DNA from: Reticulitermes lucifugus
Lineage: Eukaryota > Arthropoda > Insecta > Blattodea > Rhinotermitidae
Direction: 5' to 3'
NCBI GenBank assembly: GCA_026260175.1
Contig: JAKCWW010000403.1
Coordinates: 28,142 to 92,141, forward strand
Length of the DNA stretch: 64,000 nucleotides
Shown here: piece by piece, positions 12,001 to 27,300 of the stretch
Layout: every line of letters starts with the position of its first letter
How positions within the stretch are numbered: position 1 is the stretch's first letter
Program-made: the position numbers and the translations under genes
The notes under the pieces: generated by a model
What the model was told of the DNA's origin: nothing
Databases searched by the model: none
Seen by the model: the letters and a program-made list of their open reading frames with translations, nothing else

Positions 12001-15000
12001 GTAAGCATGTAATGATATTTCACATACAAATACATGCATGAGCAAACACTTAAAATGAGCTAGATGATTCATGTCCATATCCTACGAGAACTATTTTAAT
12101 TTTATCCTCTCATATATCACTAGATGCCCAAGTCATGTATTCTGCATGCATTTTTCCTTGCCTCTTTGCATGCTAGATGTCTCATCCAGCCGATCCTTCT
12201 TGATTTCCTCATCCCAATAAATCAGAAAACTTTTCTTGTCTACCTCATATAATGCACTTGGTGTCAGTGAGTGAGTCACACCCTGTTTGCTAAGGATACC
12301 AGTAAGGGTGCTGTCACACTGGACACTACTTATGATACAATGTCCATAACACTGTGACATGATGAGCTTATGATATGACTCTACCCATGGTTTCAAATGG
12401 GACCTCACACAATGAAGACAACATAATAACAATATGGTGGAAAGAAGTATCAAATATCACATACTCACATTCTATATATGAATTTATTAATGTGCCTATT
12501 AAAATAGGAAGCAAGAGTTTCAACAGAGATATCAATGTTGAAATCACCATTTCCAATACCACTGTATATGTAAGTGTGACAGCAAGGTAACAACGCATTA
12601 CATGATGGTGCACTACAGAAATGACAGTAGGATGGCAGGTTATATGACATGTATGTCAGTCTGGCGCTTTCTCTGACTCCACAGGGAAATGATGCAGGTC
12701 AGACAGGACTGACGTGAAAAATTCTGCAACAGGTCATTGCTGCATACATGATACCATTACCTTAGCACTCCACCAGGTAGTTCTTCAATGGTGGATGACA
12801 ATGGACGTCCATCAGATCGGGTCCATGTCACGCGCGGTAAAGGAATTCCTGCCGTAACTCGACACTGCAGCAGAACGCTTCCACCTGCTATCACAGTCTG
12901 TGTAGCCTCTGGGTATAACTCCACAGCAGGAGGCTCTCGGCCTGTGCAGAAGTGTTGTTTAAGAAAGAAATAATGCATCCAGACCTCACACCTTCCACAG
13001 TAACAGAAATAACAGCAACAGTACTTAGTCTGGCAGAATATCACACACATGAGTACAGACACATTAATTTTAACCCTCCAATTATACTGCAATGTATATT
13101 CAAACTACTGGCAGGAGGGCGGAGTTTTTAAATTTAAAGTACTCTAAAATATGCTCAATCAGTACAGTGCACAGACAGCAGCAACATGCGAGGAATTAAA
13201 ATCAAGCACTGAAAACAGAGGCTGACACTGAAGGGTTGATCCTGCATTATACAACAGATGCAGCTATGTCTTAATAACATATTTTAAAATAAAGTACTTT
13301 ACAATACAATTTTAAGCATTCTATTCCACGGTATATGTGAAGTTAAAAAAACATGACATCCCAGCGCTTTTTTCAAAAGTGATAGTAATGTAACTGACAT
13401 ACTTATTATTATTCACTTTATACAACAGATGTAAAAGTTGTATTATTAAACTGAAAATTCTAGCCACTTACGTTCCACTTCTACAACAGCTGATGTTACA
13501 GTGCTCCCAGCAGTATTTTCTGCAGTACATATGTACACACCTCTGTCACGTACCAGTGCATTGATAATCCTGAGAACTGGTCCTACTGCCTGCAAAAACA
13601 GACAAACATACTTTCAAATCATTAACCCTTTCACAGTTTACACCAAGTGCACGTCAATCACACAGCATTGCGCCATGTAGTCTTCCAGGTGGCAGTCGGC
13701 CAAGAAACCTTCTTCTACAAAGTTACCATAAAGCTATTTAACCCAAAAGAAAAAAATGTATCACAGAGAGATGTCTACACTACAAAATCCTTTTCACAGG
13801 ATTGAAAATCCTTCATACTTAAGTAGCTGGAGTCCAGATTTTTTAGTCCAGTAGCAGGCGACACAATTACACAACACAATAAATTCTGACACTTGTACAA
13901 AATAAGCAGGTTTTGACAAAAGTGGGCACGCTGATTACAAAAATGACAGTCAAAAAGTTGCTATCACATCAATAAATAACAACTGCCTAAAATATACTTG
14001 TTTATTAAATAAAAATCCAGTAACACAACCTACACCTTTTAGCAGATTTTGCACCATCAGGTAGTAAAAAAGGCAACACACTAAGAGACAGGAAATTACA
14101 AATACAAAGGATAAAATATAATAAAACAAAATCAGAGTTTGCATTGTAAGTAAGTAGTTTAGTGTACAGAGGACATACTAATGTTAGGGAAGGTGTACAA
14201 ACATAACGCATGGATGCTGCCAACAGACAGCCTTAGTATTCTATCCTTGACATGCAGAATGCCATTACACAACTGATGCTTAATTAGGAAGAACATAAAT
14301 TCATAACATAGGAGCTACATGTGAATCCATACAGGGCAGACATTACAAAGGTGACCACTGAACTAATGAAACATATAATTCCCAGTATTCTTACATTTTT
14401 TACGACTTGTGGGAAATGAAAAATTGTATCTTTCTTAAATTCTCCAAAAACTACCGTTATTAGATTACTCTGCATCACAAAGCACCTTGCTTTGATAGGA
14501 TTCCAACTGTGCAAAGTCAACCATCATATTCAAAGTAACGTACTCGATGCTACCATACCTGAACATTATTCCCTAACTGCTCGTTCAATTTGCTCCATCT
14601 GATGGTTGGTGTAGGATCTCCTGTGGCAGTACACCTCAGCTCTCCTATTGTTCCTTGTGATATGGTCTGGGTTTCTGGCTCTATCCGCACTGTGGGAGGC
14701 GGTCTGTCAATACACATAAAGTAAAGTCTTGGTTCTGTGCAGATATACCATTCACAGAATATGGAGTTCTAATGAAACCTTATTTTATCACACAACTATC
14801 GTTTGTCACTTCCAGCAGCTACTCTAATGCATGTGAAGGCGGATGGTTGAGTGGGCTGTGTTAATAGAACAAACAAGCCAACAGGAACTGGTAATTGATA
14901 GTTGTCAGATAAAAAATGACGCTGTATATGAAACTCCATATGTAGATATGGTCATCATAATAATGTACAGCAGGAGCTGAGCTGCCAACATTTTTGGGTG

Positions 15001-18000
15001 ATGGACTACTCAGAGAAGCTTGAATCAACTGTAGATATCTACTAAAAAAAGGGCACAAACTTAAATACAGCAATAATATGAATAGCTTTGTACCTTGTGT
15101 TTTCACATCATAACACTTTCTATACTAATGTTTTCATGCTCTATCTTAAACATATCTTACACACGGCTGAAAGAAGTTTGTACGCACATATGCCAAAAGC
15201 TAAAAGAAACAAAATTAGCAGTGTACGTACATTGCCATAAAAACATAACAATACGTTCCCTTTGTATTGTTGACACACATCACTGTCAGCAATATAACAA
15301 ATATTGAAAGTGTTGCCATTCAAATGCAACAATGTGGCCTATTTATTCTTGTGCTACATATGCCACTGCCAACAATATAAACATTTAGGTCTTCATGTAA
15401 GATGCCGAAAATTTTTGTCAAATTTTATACACATTTGGACTTTCTCAAATGATTTTGATAAAAGTTCCCAACATCTAATTTCAAGGAAATCTGTCCAGTG
15501 GGAGCTGCAATGATACATGCAGACAGATGGACATGATAAAGCTCACAGGCACTTTCCTCAGCTATACAAATATGCCTAAAACTTTCTGCTTGCCAAAATT
15601 TAAGAGGAAAAAATTCTGCTTGAATACTGCGTGCTCAGAACTTCCAGTGACATTCAAAAATACTTATTTCTATGATGCCACACTTTGCTTAAAATATCAC
15701 TATATTAACAAGTGGCTGATACATTTAATGAAAAAGGCTGAATGTAACAGAGTGCCACACAGGGAATGTGGGGGAAATAAAATCGCTCATCACCCAGCAA
15801 GGAAAGGACCTGAACGGATATGAACCTCAGAAGTAACTGCCAAGTGTGCTATCAGGAAATGAAGAACAGAAGACAACGAGGGCATCGGACAACACACATG
15901 ACCCAATCATACTGAGACTATCAAATGGTGCCACTTGTTCAAGTTCCTCTGTAACTCCGAGACCATAGCTGTTACCACTTGGGGAACCCTAATGACAATC
16001 ACACAGCCCAATGAAGAAGTACTGCATTTTACCTGACGTGTGAAATCCCATTGCTGCTAAATCACAGAGAATGAATGAATAAATTTGAACAATAATAAAT
16101 GGTTCCAGTGCAAGGGTTGTTAATGCCCACCTCACTTGATCTACTCTAATCTAATTTAATGTAGCAAGAACTTTGTTGCTGGATACAGCTGCTACCTAAC
16201 AGATTCTTAATTGGTCCTCCTCAAATTTACACAAGCAGCGCTGCTGTTATAGGTAGTCAATAAATCAAATTCATGAGATTTCAGGCTTCTGCCGCAGTGT
16301 AGTAGACACCTTCGCTTATCAGGGATGTTATGTGGCATAGGTCGGTAGTTGATTACTGATGTAGTGGGACAGCCTATTGGTCCCTGAAAAGTGGGATTGA
16401 TAGGAAATCGTGCAATGCCGGTAACAAACTACCAACCTACGCCAAGTAACATCTCAGAAAAGCAAAGGTCTCAAAATCTAATTTTACATTATCACCCCAA
16501 ATTTACCTAGTCTAAATTCAGTTGCTTCCATTTGTAAAATCAATGCGGAAGAAAATTTTGAGCTTCAAAACCTTCCAGCTGTACAGCTTCAGCATCCATT
16601 ACACACTTGCACCCTGTCCTGAAGGTACCTAAAGTCAATGTGCATCCACAACGAACATATCATGTGAGTAACCTCTTCATCCTAACACTCGCAAACTCTG
16701 CTCTCTTAACTGCTGATATGATTTCTTTGTGTACAAAAATTCTGTCCATGACTAATGATTCTTATTTCACTTTCCATAGAAAAAAACATAATCATCTTCT
16801 GGTAGACTGCTGCCCTTGTCCCATATGACCTCCTTCTACCAAATCCAACTTACATCCTTTTCAGACCAGACCCATTATAATATTGCCCTCCCATCTATGT
16901 CTAGTCTCGTTCCTTCAGGATACACCGACAGAACATAATTTCCAGACAGACAATCAAAACTGTCATTTCTGCTATAGATGTTTCTTTGTAAATGTCCTGT
17001 GATATCATATGCAATCCTTCCCATGTATTTTTTCTGAAAAGTGGCAGCCTCTGCTGGCCTATATACATGCAAAATTTGGATGATGTGAGAAAATGACGAC
17101 AATACATGGTGAGACAGTAAGATTCCTGAAGACAAGAACAGAACATGTATGAAAGTGATCCAATATATTTAACTCATTTGAAAAAAGAGGATATGAAATA
17201 CATGCAGATTAACCAAGTTTAATGAATAAAAGATGAAAAATATTTACAGCTGACACCAAACCAAGATACGGTTCCCTGATACGCCAATCAATTTATCTGC
17301 CTACCGGTTGGAAACAATGGTGACCTGGGCTTGAACCTGAGACACGGCCCCTGTGCTCCTCAGCGTTGCTGTGCACACATAGACGTCAGAGTCTGCTGGA
17401 GAGGCATTGAAGATAGTCAGAACACCATCACTTTGCACAGCGCTGGGTGGAAGGTCTCGCCCATTAGCACGCGACCAGCGAACAATATATGAGCCACGAT
17501 CTTCCCCAACCAAACAACTCAGCCGAATTGTTTCGCCTCCAGGCCCTGTGTATTCTGGTGGTTCGACAGTCAGCTTAATACTGGAGCCAGCTGGTATGCC
17601 TTCTGCAAAGGAAACAATGATTTCAGACAGTAAAATATACAACTGTTGTTTGAAAAAATATACAAAAACTTCCAAGAAAAATCTTGTAGCTATTTAAATT
17701 TAGTAATTGCTACAGCACACACTCAGCACATAGTTATAAAAGAAACCTTAAATACTGCATTCAACTACATCAATGATAATGTCACAGAATCCATGTAACG
17801 CCTTGCAGGAATGCAGTGATGGAGGAACAAAAATTACAGAAAAATGATTCCATACAACAACCAATAAATACAACTCCAATATACCTTGCAGGACACATCC
17901 CACATATTATAACTCGGAACATAATTCATTTCATTATGGGATGTAATGCCATGTACTTTGGGACAGCCTGAAGATGGAGACAGCAGGTTAAACAGAACTG

Positions 18001-21000
18001 CTACTGATACCTGCCTGGCAATCAACACAGTATCACACCCCAGATGGCACTGATCTTCATGATCACCACCACAAGAAGAACCTCAAACCTCACAACCTTA
18101 CTTGCTTACAGATGCCACAATGTTAACAAAACTCACAGATCAGTTTCAGACTCAAAGCCCACATGAGTGAAATGAAGAACAAGGCTTTTTTTCCCTAATA
18201 AGAATAAATTAAAAGACCCAAGAGCCCGGCCATCGAAGATACTGATAACTGCCAGCAGAAAAAACATTAATCCACGTCCAGGTAACGTTCATCAAATCTT
18301 TGGTCATTCAATCTGTCAACACTGACATAAAGTAGCGTTGTTTGGGACAGCAATAAAGGACTACCTATACAAAGGAAGGGCAACCTGGTGGTATGCTTTC
18401 CAGTCAATATGCCCCAAGTTCAATATAAGCATGATTTAGTGTGCATTTATCTGTATGTCCTCCTCTTCCCTCACCTGAAACAAGGTCAAAGGGAATACCA
18501 ACCCTCCAGTATGATTCACATCACATGTTTAGCTGCAAGCCCTTCTGTTATCACCACCACCATGTTCAGTACCATCCTATCACTTGCGGAGGGTACACTT
18601 ACTGGTGCGCCTGTCTGAAAATCCTGATTCCCACCTTCAGACTCATCAGACACGCAGAAGTCAGGATAGTGCAGAGGCTGACAATGCGTGCAGCTACACC
18701 TCCACTCCCCCATACATCACCATGATATGGTGCTATCTAATCTCCTCTTCTCACAATTCAAGATAAAGAACCTATGTCATTCAATACTACCACCTATTAC
18801 ATGTGCTGCTGAAATGACACCATTTAATAAATGAAGAATTTACACACCCACCTGTAACATACAGCACAGTGCGCTTCACATCAGACCCCACAGGATTGGT
18901 CGCTATGCACTCATAATCAGATTCATCTGACTTCCGAGCTGCAGGGATGCGGAAAATGCCATTTACAAAAACTGCCTATAAACATCAACACAAACCATGC
19001 TTTAAAATTCCCTGCTGGGTACTAGTTTTTGGTGTGAACAACACAGGCACAGCAATCTGTGAAAACTTTAGCTCTTTACAGAATCTAAATAGGCAACTGT
19101 TCATACATAAAGGTGAAAAAACCAAAGAAATACATCATCAAATAAACTTCCAATAAAATCAGAACAAAGCTCACCCTACGTGCTTTAGCAATGCATTTCT
19201 TAGCGTCTCTCTCTCCTGTTGTAAGACACTCAGACACCACACAAGACTGTAGTTAACAAACACCATGAACATAAATAAACCTGAAATTTTAAATGACCAA
19301 CATTCACATATGCGAATGCATATGAAAAAACACCCCTAAAAATTAATTTTATACATTTAGGCAACAAGGAAATTTACTGTATTTTTAAGACATGCTACAA
19401 AATCCCTATGTTATTGTCCACAAAATGCTGTTTATTTCATGATTGTATCTTTTTCTGTCCAAATAAAACTCACATTTTTCATAAAACATTCACTACAATT
19501 TAAATACCAAACCATTCGTTTAAAGGTTAAATATAAATACAGTAGTTATAATGACTCACCTGCATAGAATAATGGACTATTACAATTAGAAGCCCATACA
19601 GTGTGTAGCAATAAGAAAATACAATACATATGCACATAGTAACAGACTGAGCATGATTCAATTGCTCATGATTTTACTCATTAATTTAGGAAATGCATAC
19701 ATATTAAGCATACAGGAGACTTGCTTAACCCTTCAAGACTAAGATTAACCTGAATTCCATTTAAAGATTCAGTTTGTACTGTGCAGTATAGCCACTATCT
19801 TGGTTATAAGAACTAATGCCTAGTTAAATTTCAATTGGAAAATCTTAAAAACAAACTTCATCATAAACACCTAACCTAAATAACTTGAGACATTCTGAAG
19901 AGAGAGAGAGAGCTATGTTTAACTGAGAAACTAAATTTTACAGAACAATAATGCACTACATGGTACAGCTATCTAGATGAATTCTTTCCAGCAATGGTAA
20001 CACTGCAATACTGACAAAAGCATATCCTCCATTGCAGCCATTTTCTGCTCCCATTCATAACTACAACACACCTTTACTGCTGACTCCTCCTGATCTTATT
20101 TTATAACTAGTTGTTGACACACATACTGACAGAACTGCAAGTGTTAGCACATGTTAGCCTTTTGTACCTGTAATACAGACTTAGTTTGTCAGCTATATAA
20201 TGATGAGGCCATGGAATACCTTGTACCCAAAAGTTCAGCACAACATATGGGAAGACTGCAGTTCATTAGACACTTGCCATACCTCACATTAATGCCACAG
20301 AATTTGCATGTTAGTTGAATGATTACTACTGCTTCTACATGACTTACTTCAGGATTGAGTTGCTTATTACCACCAATATTCCATCGAAGTGTTGGTGCAG
20401 GGTTACCAGTTGCTTCACAGTGGAACTCGACTGGACTTCCTTCTTGCACTTCCAAGTACCGAGGTAAAATTGTAACTTGAGGTGCAGTCTGGGTGGGGCC
20501 TACAAAATCATCTTGCTGTGAGATTATGCACATCAAACAATAATAAGAAAGAAGGCAAAATGCATCACACACTCCGCTGCTGATAAAACAGTCTTCCAAA
20601 GTTATGTATATTATGAAGAACCAAATTTTCTGTTTGTTCAAATTTAAACCAGAGAGTAGAAGGAGGAGGAAGAATGTTCATTAGACCCACAATAGTAATG
20701 GAAGACACACTGTCCTATACAAGTTACATGATGACAGTCAACAAGAACTAAAAACATTTAATTTACATAATAAAATGACTCAAAAAAGAGCAGTGATCAT
20801 AAACATTTGGAGGAGATGGCACTCAATACAATTTTGTAACTTGCCTCAAACTGAGAACCATGAAAATTAAAAAAAACTAGTAGCAGGTTGAAGGAGACCA
20901 ACAAACATAAATGGAACAGACTGTGCTATGACCAAGTGAATGTAGTAAGAAAACATTTGGATTCATTCATACCTGAAATGCTGATGTAACTTGCTGGGAA

Positions 21001-21313
21001 ATCTAGTTATGCAGCATGTAAAGAAAGTAAAATGTGTAGTCATTCCTGTTATGTGGACAACCACTGCACTGTACACACAGTTCTGTTCACCATCAACAGT
21101 ACTGAAAGCCATGCTCACCTCCAACTACCAGCTCAACCCTTTCAGTAACAACAGAACGGCCATCTGAAGCGGAGCAAATGTATACTCCTGAGTCAGACAC
21201 ATGAACATCTCTGATAACCAGAAGTCCTTGTCTGTCATCAAAACCTCTGTCTCTTGGTAGATCCCCACCTTCCTTGCTCCACTGCAGCGTTACAGGTATC
21301 TAAACACAAAGAG

Positions 21314-21353
<40 letters not shown>

Positions 21354-24300
21354 TTACTGTGGTTCTATTATCCAACTCAAAATAGCATCATGGATACCCT
21401 GTACACACAACACCAGCAGCAGTCAGGAATGGAAACTACCACAAAGATGCAATCAAAGCATGAACAATTCCTTTTATAAAATCTGATGACATTATATTCT
21501 GCACAAAAAATAATTACTACAAATACAAAAATGTGTCCAGCAGGACTGACTTTTAGAGGTCAATGCAATAATGGATTGTAGTTTATCTTCAAAAATCTAT
21601 TTCATTTATGGTGTGATTTAACAAACAAAATTAGGACTTAAAGTGAAATGCTATCACCGTGTGGTACTTCATACATGATAGAATGCAGGCTATAGAATAA
21701 TAAAAGCTAAACCCCTTCACAATCTTAGAACAGAGTAGAGTAACGAACCTCCAAGATTGAACGGCCAGAACATCTGTAGCGAACAGTACTGCCAACATCA
21801 ACAATCTGTATAGTAGGCTCCGAAACAGAAATGGTGATTGTTGGCCGAGGAGGTGGGGATTGAGTGGGGGGATAAGCAGTTGTCACCCCTACATCTGAAA
21901 TAAATATATCATTACTGTGAGACTTCAATGAGTTCACAAGTTCACTACCACAGTTGAAGCTTATCAGAATGCGTCTTGTAAACTGCCTAAAAAGCTGCAT
22001 AAGAATGCAAAAAGACTCATTCAAATGAACATATGATTACCAGTACACTGATTTACAAACTTTCTTCACATGTATGAAGGTATTCTTCCCATTACGTCAC
22101 CAGCTGGTTGATGCTATATCAAAACACTTCCGTAACTAAGGCTCTTTGAATAATCTTCACATCATCAATTCTAGCACAATGCTACAAATGAAACATCTCC
22201 TTCACGTAAGTTAAAGTTGTAGTCTATAGGAAAGGCCTGCTGACACTTGCACTGTTATCTTCTTCACTAAACTCTCCTTTGTGAAATGTGACAGTACAGG
22301 AAGAATAAACAGCCCAAGGAGCCATAAAGATAACATAAACCTTTGCTTTTGTAGAACCCCTTGCATTACAATGTCAATTAATCCTATTGGGCTACATCCT
22401 AAAAACAGCTGTAACTTACTTTGGTGTGGTATAAACAACAATATCCTCAACGCAGGTAACAGTGGCTAAGACTGAAACCAGGTACCAATACAACCAAAGT
22501 ACACTGCTTGACCCATGAAATAATCTTTTTGATCTTGAGGACTCAGGTTTTCTGGAATGTTATGCTGTGTCGCTGCGTGTTTCCCAATGTTTTGAAGGAC
22601 TGTGGTGCCTTCAAAACGTCTGGTAACACCAACCCAGCTACTCAGCATCACATCCCAGCAGACATGAATTCTCAACAAAACTGCTGCAGAAACCATGAAA
22701 CCCTGACATCTTAAGTTGGGTTAACATCTCTAAGTGAAAAAATTACATAGCTCAGCAGTTCCCAACCTTTTCAAGTACAAAGACCCTCCTTAACCTAAAA
22801 AAATTTACAGACCCCACACGTTAATAGTTGTACTTCAAAACACGTATTAGATTAGAAAATACATAATGACAAAAGTACTGTGACCTCAGTAACTAAGGGA
22901 ACCCATGTTTCATCTATCACAACAACTATAACACACAACAGCAGGAGAACCAAGCCCTGGTTGGTGGGCAGACTTTCTGTGAAGTCATGTGAACTCTCAG
23001 GGTCTTTGGAGTATCCCTGTGAACCCCAGGGGATCTGAGGTCCACAGGTTCAGTACCATTGATATAGCATAAACCTTTCACCCTCCACATTTTTCAAGCA
23101 CTGATATTCCCTCAAAATAACATATCCTCAACATGTGGTTAATCTAACAATTTTGGTTTTAAAAAAGGTTTCATAGCTCATCATCATACATTCACTACAT
23201 AGATACAAAAATTCAAATGCTGAAAGAACATATGACTTGTGTGTATTCAGCATGGGTGTAAAGACAAACCCTGTACATAAGATCAGAGGCTCTCAAGCAG
23301 GTGATTGTGCAGGTAAATGCCTTCTTGGTTGCAACAATATCACACATATCTTAAGACCAAGTATATTTGGGATAGATCATGAAAGGGTCTTAATCCCAAA
23401 GAGAACAATTGAAATTACAGTTTATCACAGTTCACTAAAACAGACCTTAGACAAAGACATGACACATGGACACAGCCACATAAACAGCATCCACATCCCA
23501 AAGCAAAGAAAACATGAATACCAACATCTCCCCCCCACAAATATCACAAAGGACAACAATGGCTGATCCCTGGAAAGCATAAACCATGAATACAGGGCTG
23601 AAGAAACAGTCCCCTGTGACAAATGAAATAACAAACGAGCCATAAAAAAAGAACATGTCATAACGACTTAAAATTTTCAGTTTGTTTTTTACTTCCATGG
23701 GCTATTTATTTGCAGGTTCTTTTAGCATACACACATAAATTAGGGGTGTACAAATCCCAAGTGCCAGGTAAACCCAGGCTAATGAATTTTGTATGGTGGT
23801 GCCTAATATCTGTGAGCCCTCAGTATGGAACTTGCTGCCCCTTCTGGCACCTAAAATTTTGAGGTAGCTCCTAGATTTTTGGAAATCTGTGTACCCCTGA
23901 TGTAAATAAATATAAGAATGAGGTGTTCAAACTGTGGTGTTGCGGGATGTGACACCAAATGCACCTGAAACGTCAATATCCACCTGAAAGCCTACACAAG
24001 TGTCATAAACCCAGCCTCCACTGGAATGTTTAAATAAAACTGCATGCATCTTCATTTGTTAAATATAAACTCACTTAATTGGGCAATATATTCAGTGAAC
24101 GTGGTCAGGAATGACATGCAGAAAAAAAGAAAACAAAAAACTTTGTCTAGCCTGCCACAGACCTACTATTTCTGTCAACACACCCAACATTTTAAACCTA
24201 CAAAATAAAAAAGATAAAGGAAGAAATATGTAGACATTAATTTCCCAAAAAATAAAATGACTGACTAGATCAACACCAAGTTCAGCCCTGCATACAACAC

Positions 24301-27300
24301 ACAAGGACAACAGACACAACTACAGACAGGTATGAAAATGAATGCATCCCACATAAAGGTAAAATGGCCAGGCGATGAAGATACTGGAGTAATTACAAAG
24401 CAGAATAAATGTAAAGCTTCTGCTGCTTCCACTTCTGATTAAAAACTCTTAACACCATATTATGTAACAATAATTATGGACATCTGATACACGTCTCAGA
24501 GCTAATTAACATGACGCCACTATCAGTCTTCATCTGCAGACAGCCACACAAACACAGCTGAGCTGCTGCCCAGAAGTCACTAAAACCATCATTAGCCACT
24601 AATATGCAACAAGCAGCCATAGCCAAAGGCCATAGACTTAATATTCTATGGTCAAAAACTTTGTATCAGTGGGTGGAAACCATCATGGAGGCTGCAGACT
24701 TCATCTCAACCGAAGTCTTGCACCTTAGCCAAAGACTCTACCTGCAGTACTGCCAACAAAGAGGTTATTTGTTAGGCCACATTGTATATTAATGTCACTA
24801 CTGAACACATCCAAACACTACACTGGCATAGCACCTGACAAACTACATACACCATAATGGTACAAAACTGGCTGAAAGTTCAAATTCAGCGATCAGTTTT
24901 TTTTTGGCAGGGGGGGCTAAACATATGAGTGATATTTCTGTACTTTGTTTGAAATAGGAAATATTTTTCTCGTGAAATGTGATCATAGAACATAGTATGA
25001 GGAACTGATATTCATATTTTGATATAAACAATTTTTATCACCAAAAAACTGCAGTAATTCCTGTATATAGAAGCACTCCTACATGTTCTGGCTATTATTT
25101 ATTGACATATGCATGGAGTATCAACACTTAAAGATGTATACAGCAGTATTACACAGCTTTGTCAATTACAAATGGTAAAATACATAACAAAAATATGCTA
25201 CTAAAACATCAATGTATAGTGTTATGTTAAAATTATGTTGAAATTATTACAATACAAGACAGTCATCAAAATCTGCTTCATCCAAACATCTTAGTGAAAT
25301 CTCCTTGAGTTTAATTGAGTGGTAAAACCTATATGTTGTCATTCTGTGTATACACCATGAACAATCACTCTGTACTGACTACAAAGAGATTTCACTATTT
25401 CAAGACGTGTGGATGCAGAAGATTTTAATAATTGTCTTGTCTTGTAATAACTTCAACATAATTTTAACATAACACTATACATTGATGATGTAATGGCATA
25501 TTGGTATTATATATTTTACCATTTATAATTTACAAAGCTGTATAATAATGCTGTATACATCTTTAAGTGTTGATACCCCCTGTGGATGGCTATGGACAGT
25601 ATCTGAAACATGCAGGAGTGCTTTTATATTCAGGAATTAGTGCAATTTGTTGGTGATGAACTTGTTTATATGTATCAATTGCATGGAAGATGTACAATAT
25701 TAAGTTCATACTTTGATGTTTGAAGTTCTTATTGTGGTAACTACAAAGAATACTATCTTCTGGACTGCACACTGTGTAGTTTGGTAGAAATATATCATTT
25801 TGTAGGAACCTACTGTCTCTACGTCTCCTACCTCCGGGCAGAAAAGATTTAACCTGAAGACAACTGTTTCACTGGTTTGATTTGACAGTTAAAAATTAGT
25901 TGTCACAAATACAATTCTCTCAACCCATGCAGATCACGCATGGTACATCTGAATGCTCTACTGAATGCAAGTAGAATGACCTCTGGAATAGCCCAACACC
26001 CCAATCCCTATACCTAACACAGAAGAAATTGCCTCACGGCACCTGAAACTTCAACAGTGTTGTCACAAAAACCGACCAATTATAGTCCACTTTTTGACAA
26101 TATGCTACTCTAAGAAATTATTTATCATTCATCTGGATCTTGGTCCCCTACAAGATCTCACTGCTTGAGGTTCAACAAAATCTCGTACAAATTTCTGTTT
26201 TCCCTTGACAAGTCACATATTCCACCACCTCACACTTCTTGTTACTCACCCTAATATTACTTTGTGTAAAGAGTGTAATTTATTAAGCTTTTCATTACAT
26301 AATTTCTTCCAACCTAAATTATACTATTATGACAAGCACTTCTGTTCATTTCCTGACACCAACAAATTAGGGAATAAAGAAGAAACAAATGTGCAAGGGA
26401 AAGAAAACAAGGGAAGCTGGCAGACATCACTCAGAAAGATGACATGACAACCCAAAGCATGAAGATTGGAATTTTATTTCCATCACTGAAGCACAGGCTG
26501 GCAACAATAGACAACAGAGTGATTCTTCATGGTTAGCAAACCTGGGTGATGTATCATAGCCTTCAAGGTGCCCAGAGCAATTCCTTCTTTGTTGTATACA
26601 GTGCAAGTTACTGCTCTGTGACTGCCGTGGATCCGCAGGTGGTACAAACTTTCAGCACCCCAGTCATACCTCTGCACAGTGTGGCCAACATGACCACCAT
26701 TTCCACTGCCTATGTGTTGCACTACAACACTGGGAACTTCTTCAAATTCAATAGTCATCTCCTCCTTACTGTTGTAGCTACACGTGAAGTCAACCTCTGA
26801 CCCAACTGGTTGGTTAACCAGATTTGGGTACAATCTCATTTCTAGACCTGGTCATTATAAGGTAATAGTGAGAGTTATTTCGGATTAACATATGAACAAA
26901 AAAAGGTCAATTCTTAAAAGAACATGAACAACTATAATTAATGCAAATTAAAATATAATGAATCAGTGCAAAACCAAATAATTTAAACTTAAAAGAAGTT
27001 ATAAAACAGAGGTACACAAAACATACTTAGAAGGTAAGAACACAGTTTTATTTAAGGTGATACTGGCATATGAAGCAACATAAGGATGTGAAAATTAAAG
27101 AGTGATGCTCCATCATAAAAGTGAATAAATGCAACGCGGACGAGATGAAAGGGACACGTACAGACCGATTTAAGTAACACATCTCTCCCTACAGGCACTA
27201 TAAATTCCTGTTAAAACTTCTAGTTCTGACATGATATGAAAATGAACAAAATAGTTAAGGAATAAGTAGGGAAACAGAGCTTCCAAATTAAATAAATTTA

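Larger units (their letters stand above)
21895..26541. other. Large intron between exons 24 and 25
   Basis: 4.65 kb, with a dispersed repeat near 22.5 kb, two short hAT elements (22.75 and 23.74 kb) and a ~595-bp inverted repeat (25.05 kb). No missed Ig exon was recognised. Its flanking phase (1-1) would allow optional Ig exons. Confidence 0.6.

Noticed and set aside
20500-20511. Upstream acceptor TCTCACAG for exon 27 giving extra residues QQDDFV
   Set aside because: It would start in phase 0, but exon 26 ends in phase 1; only the TTTTGTAG acceptor keeps the frame.
23237-23566. 109-codon plus-strand frame
   Set aside because: No recognisable domain, AT-rich codon use as in neighbouring introns; probably chance.
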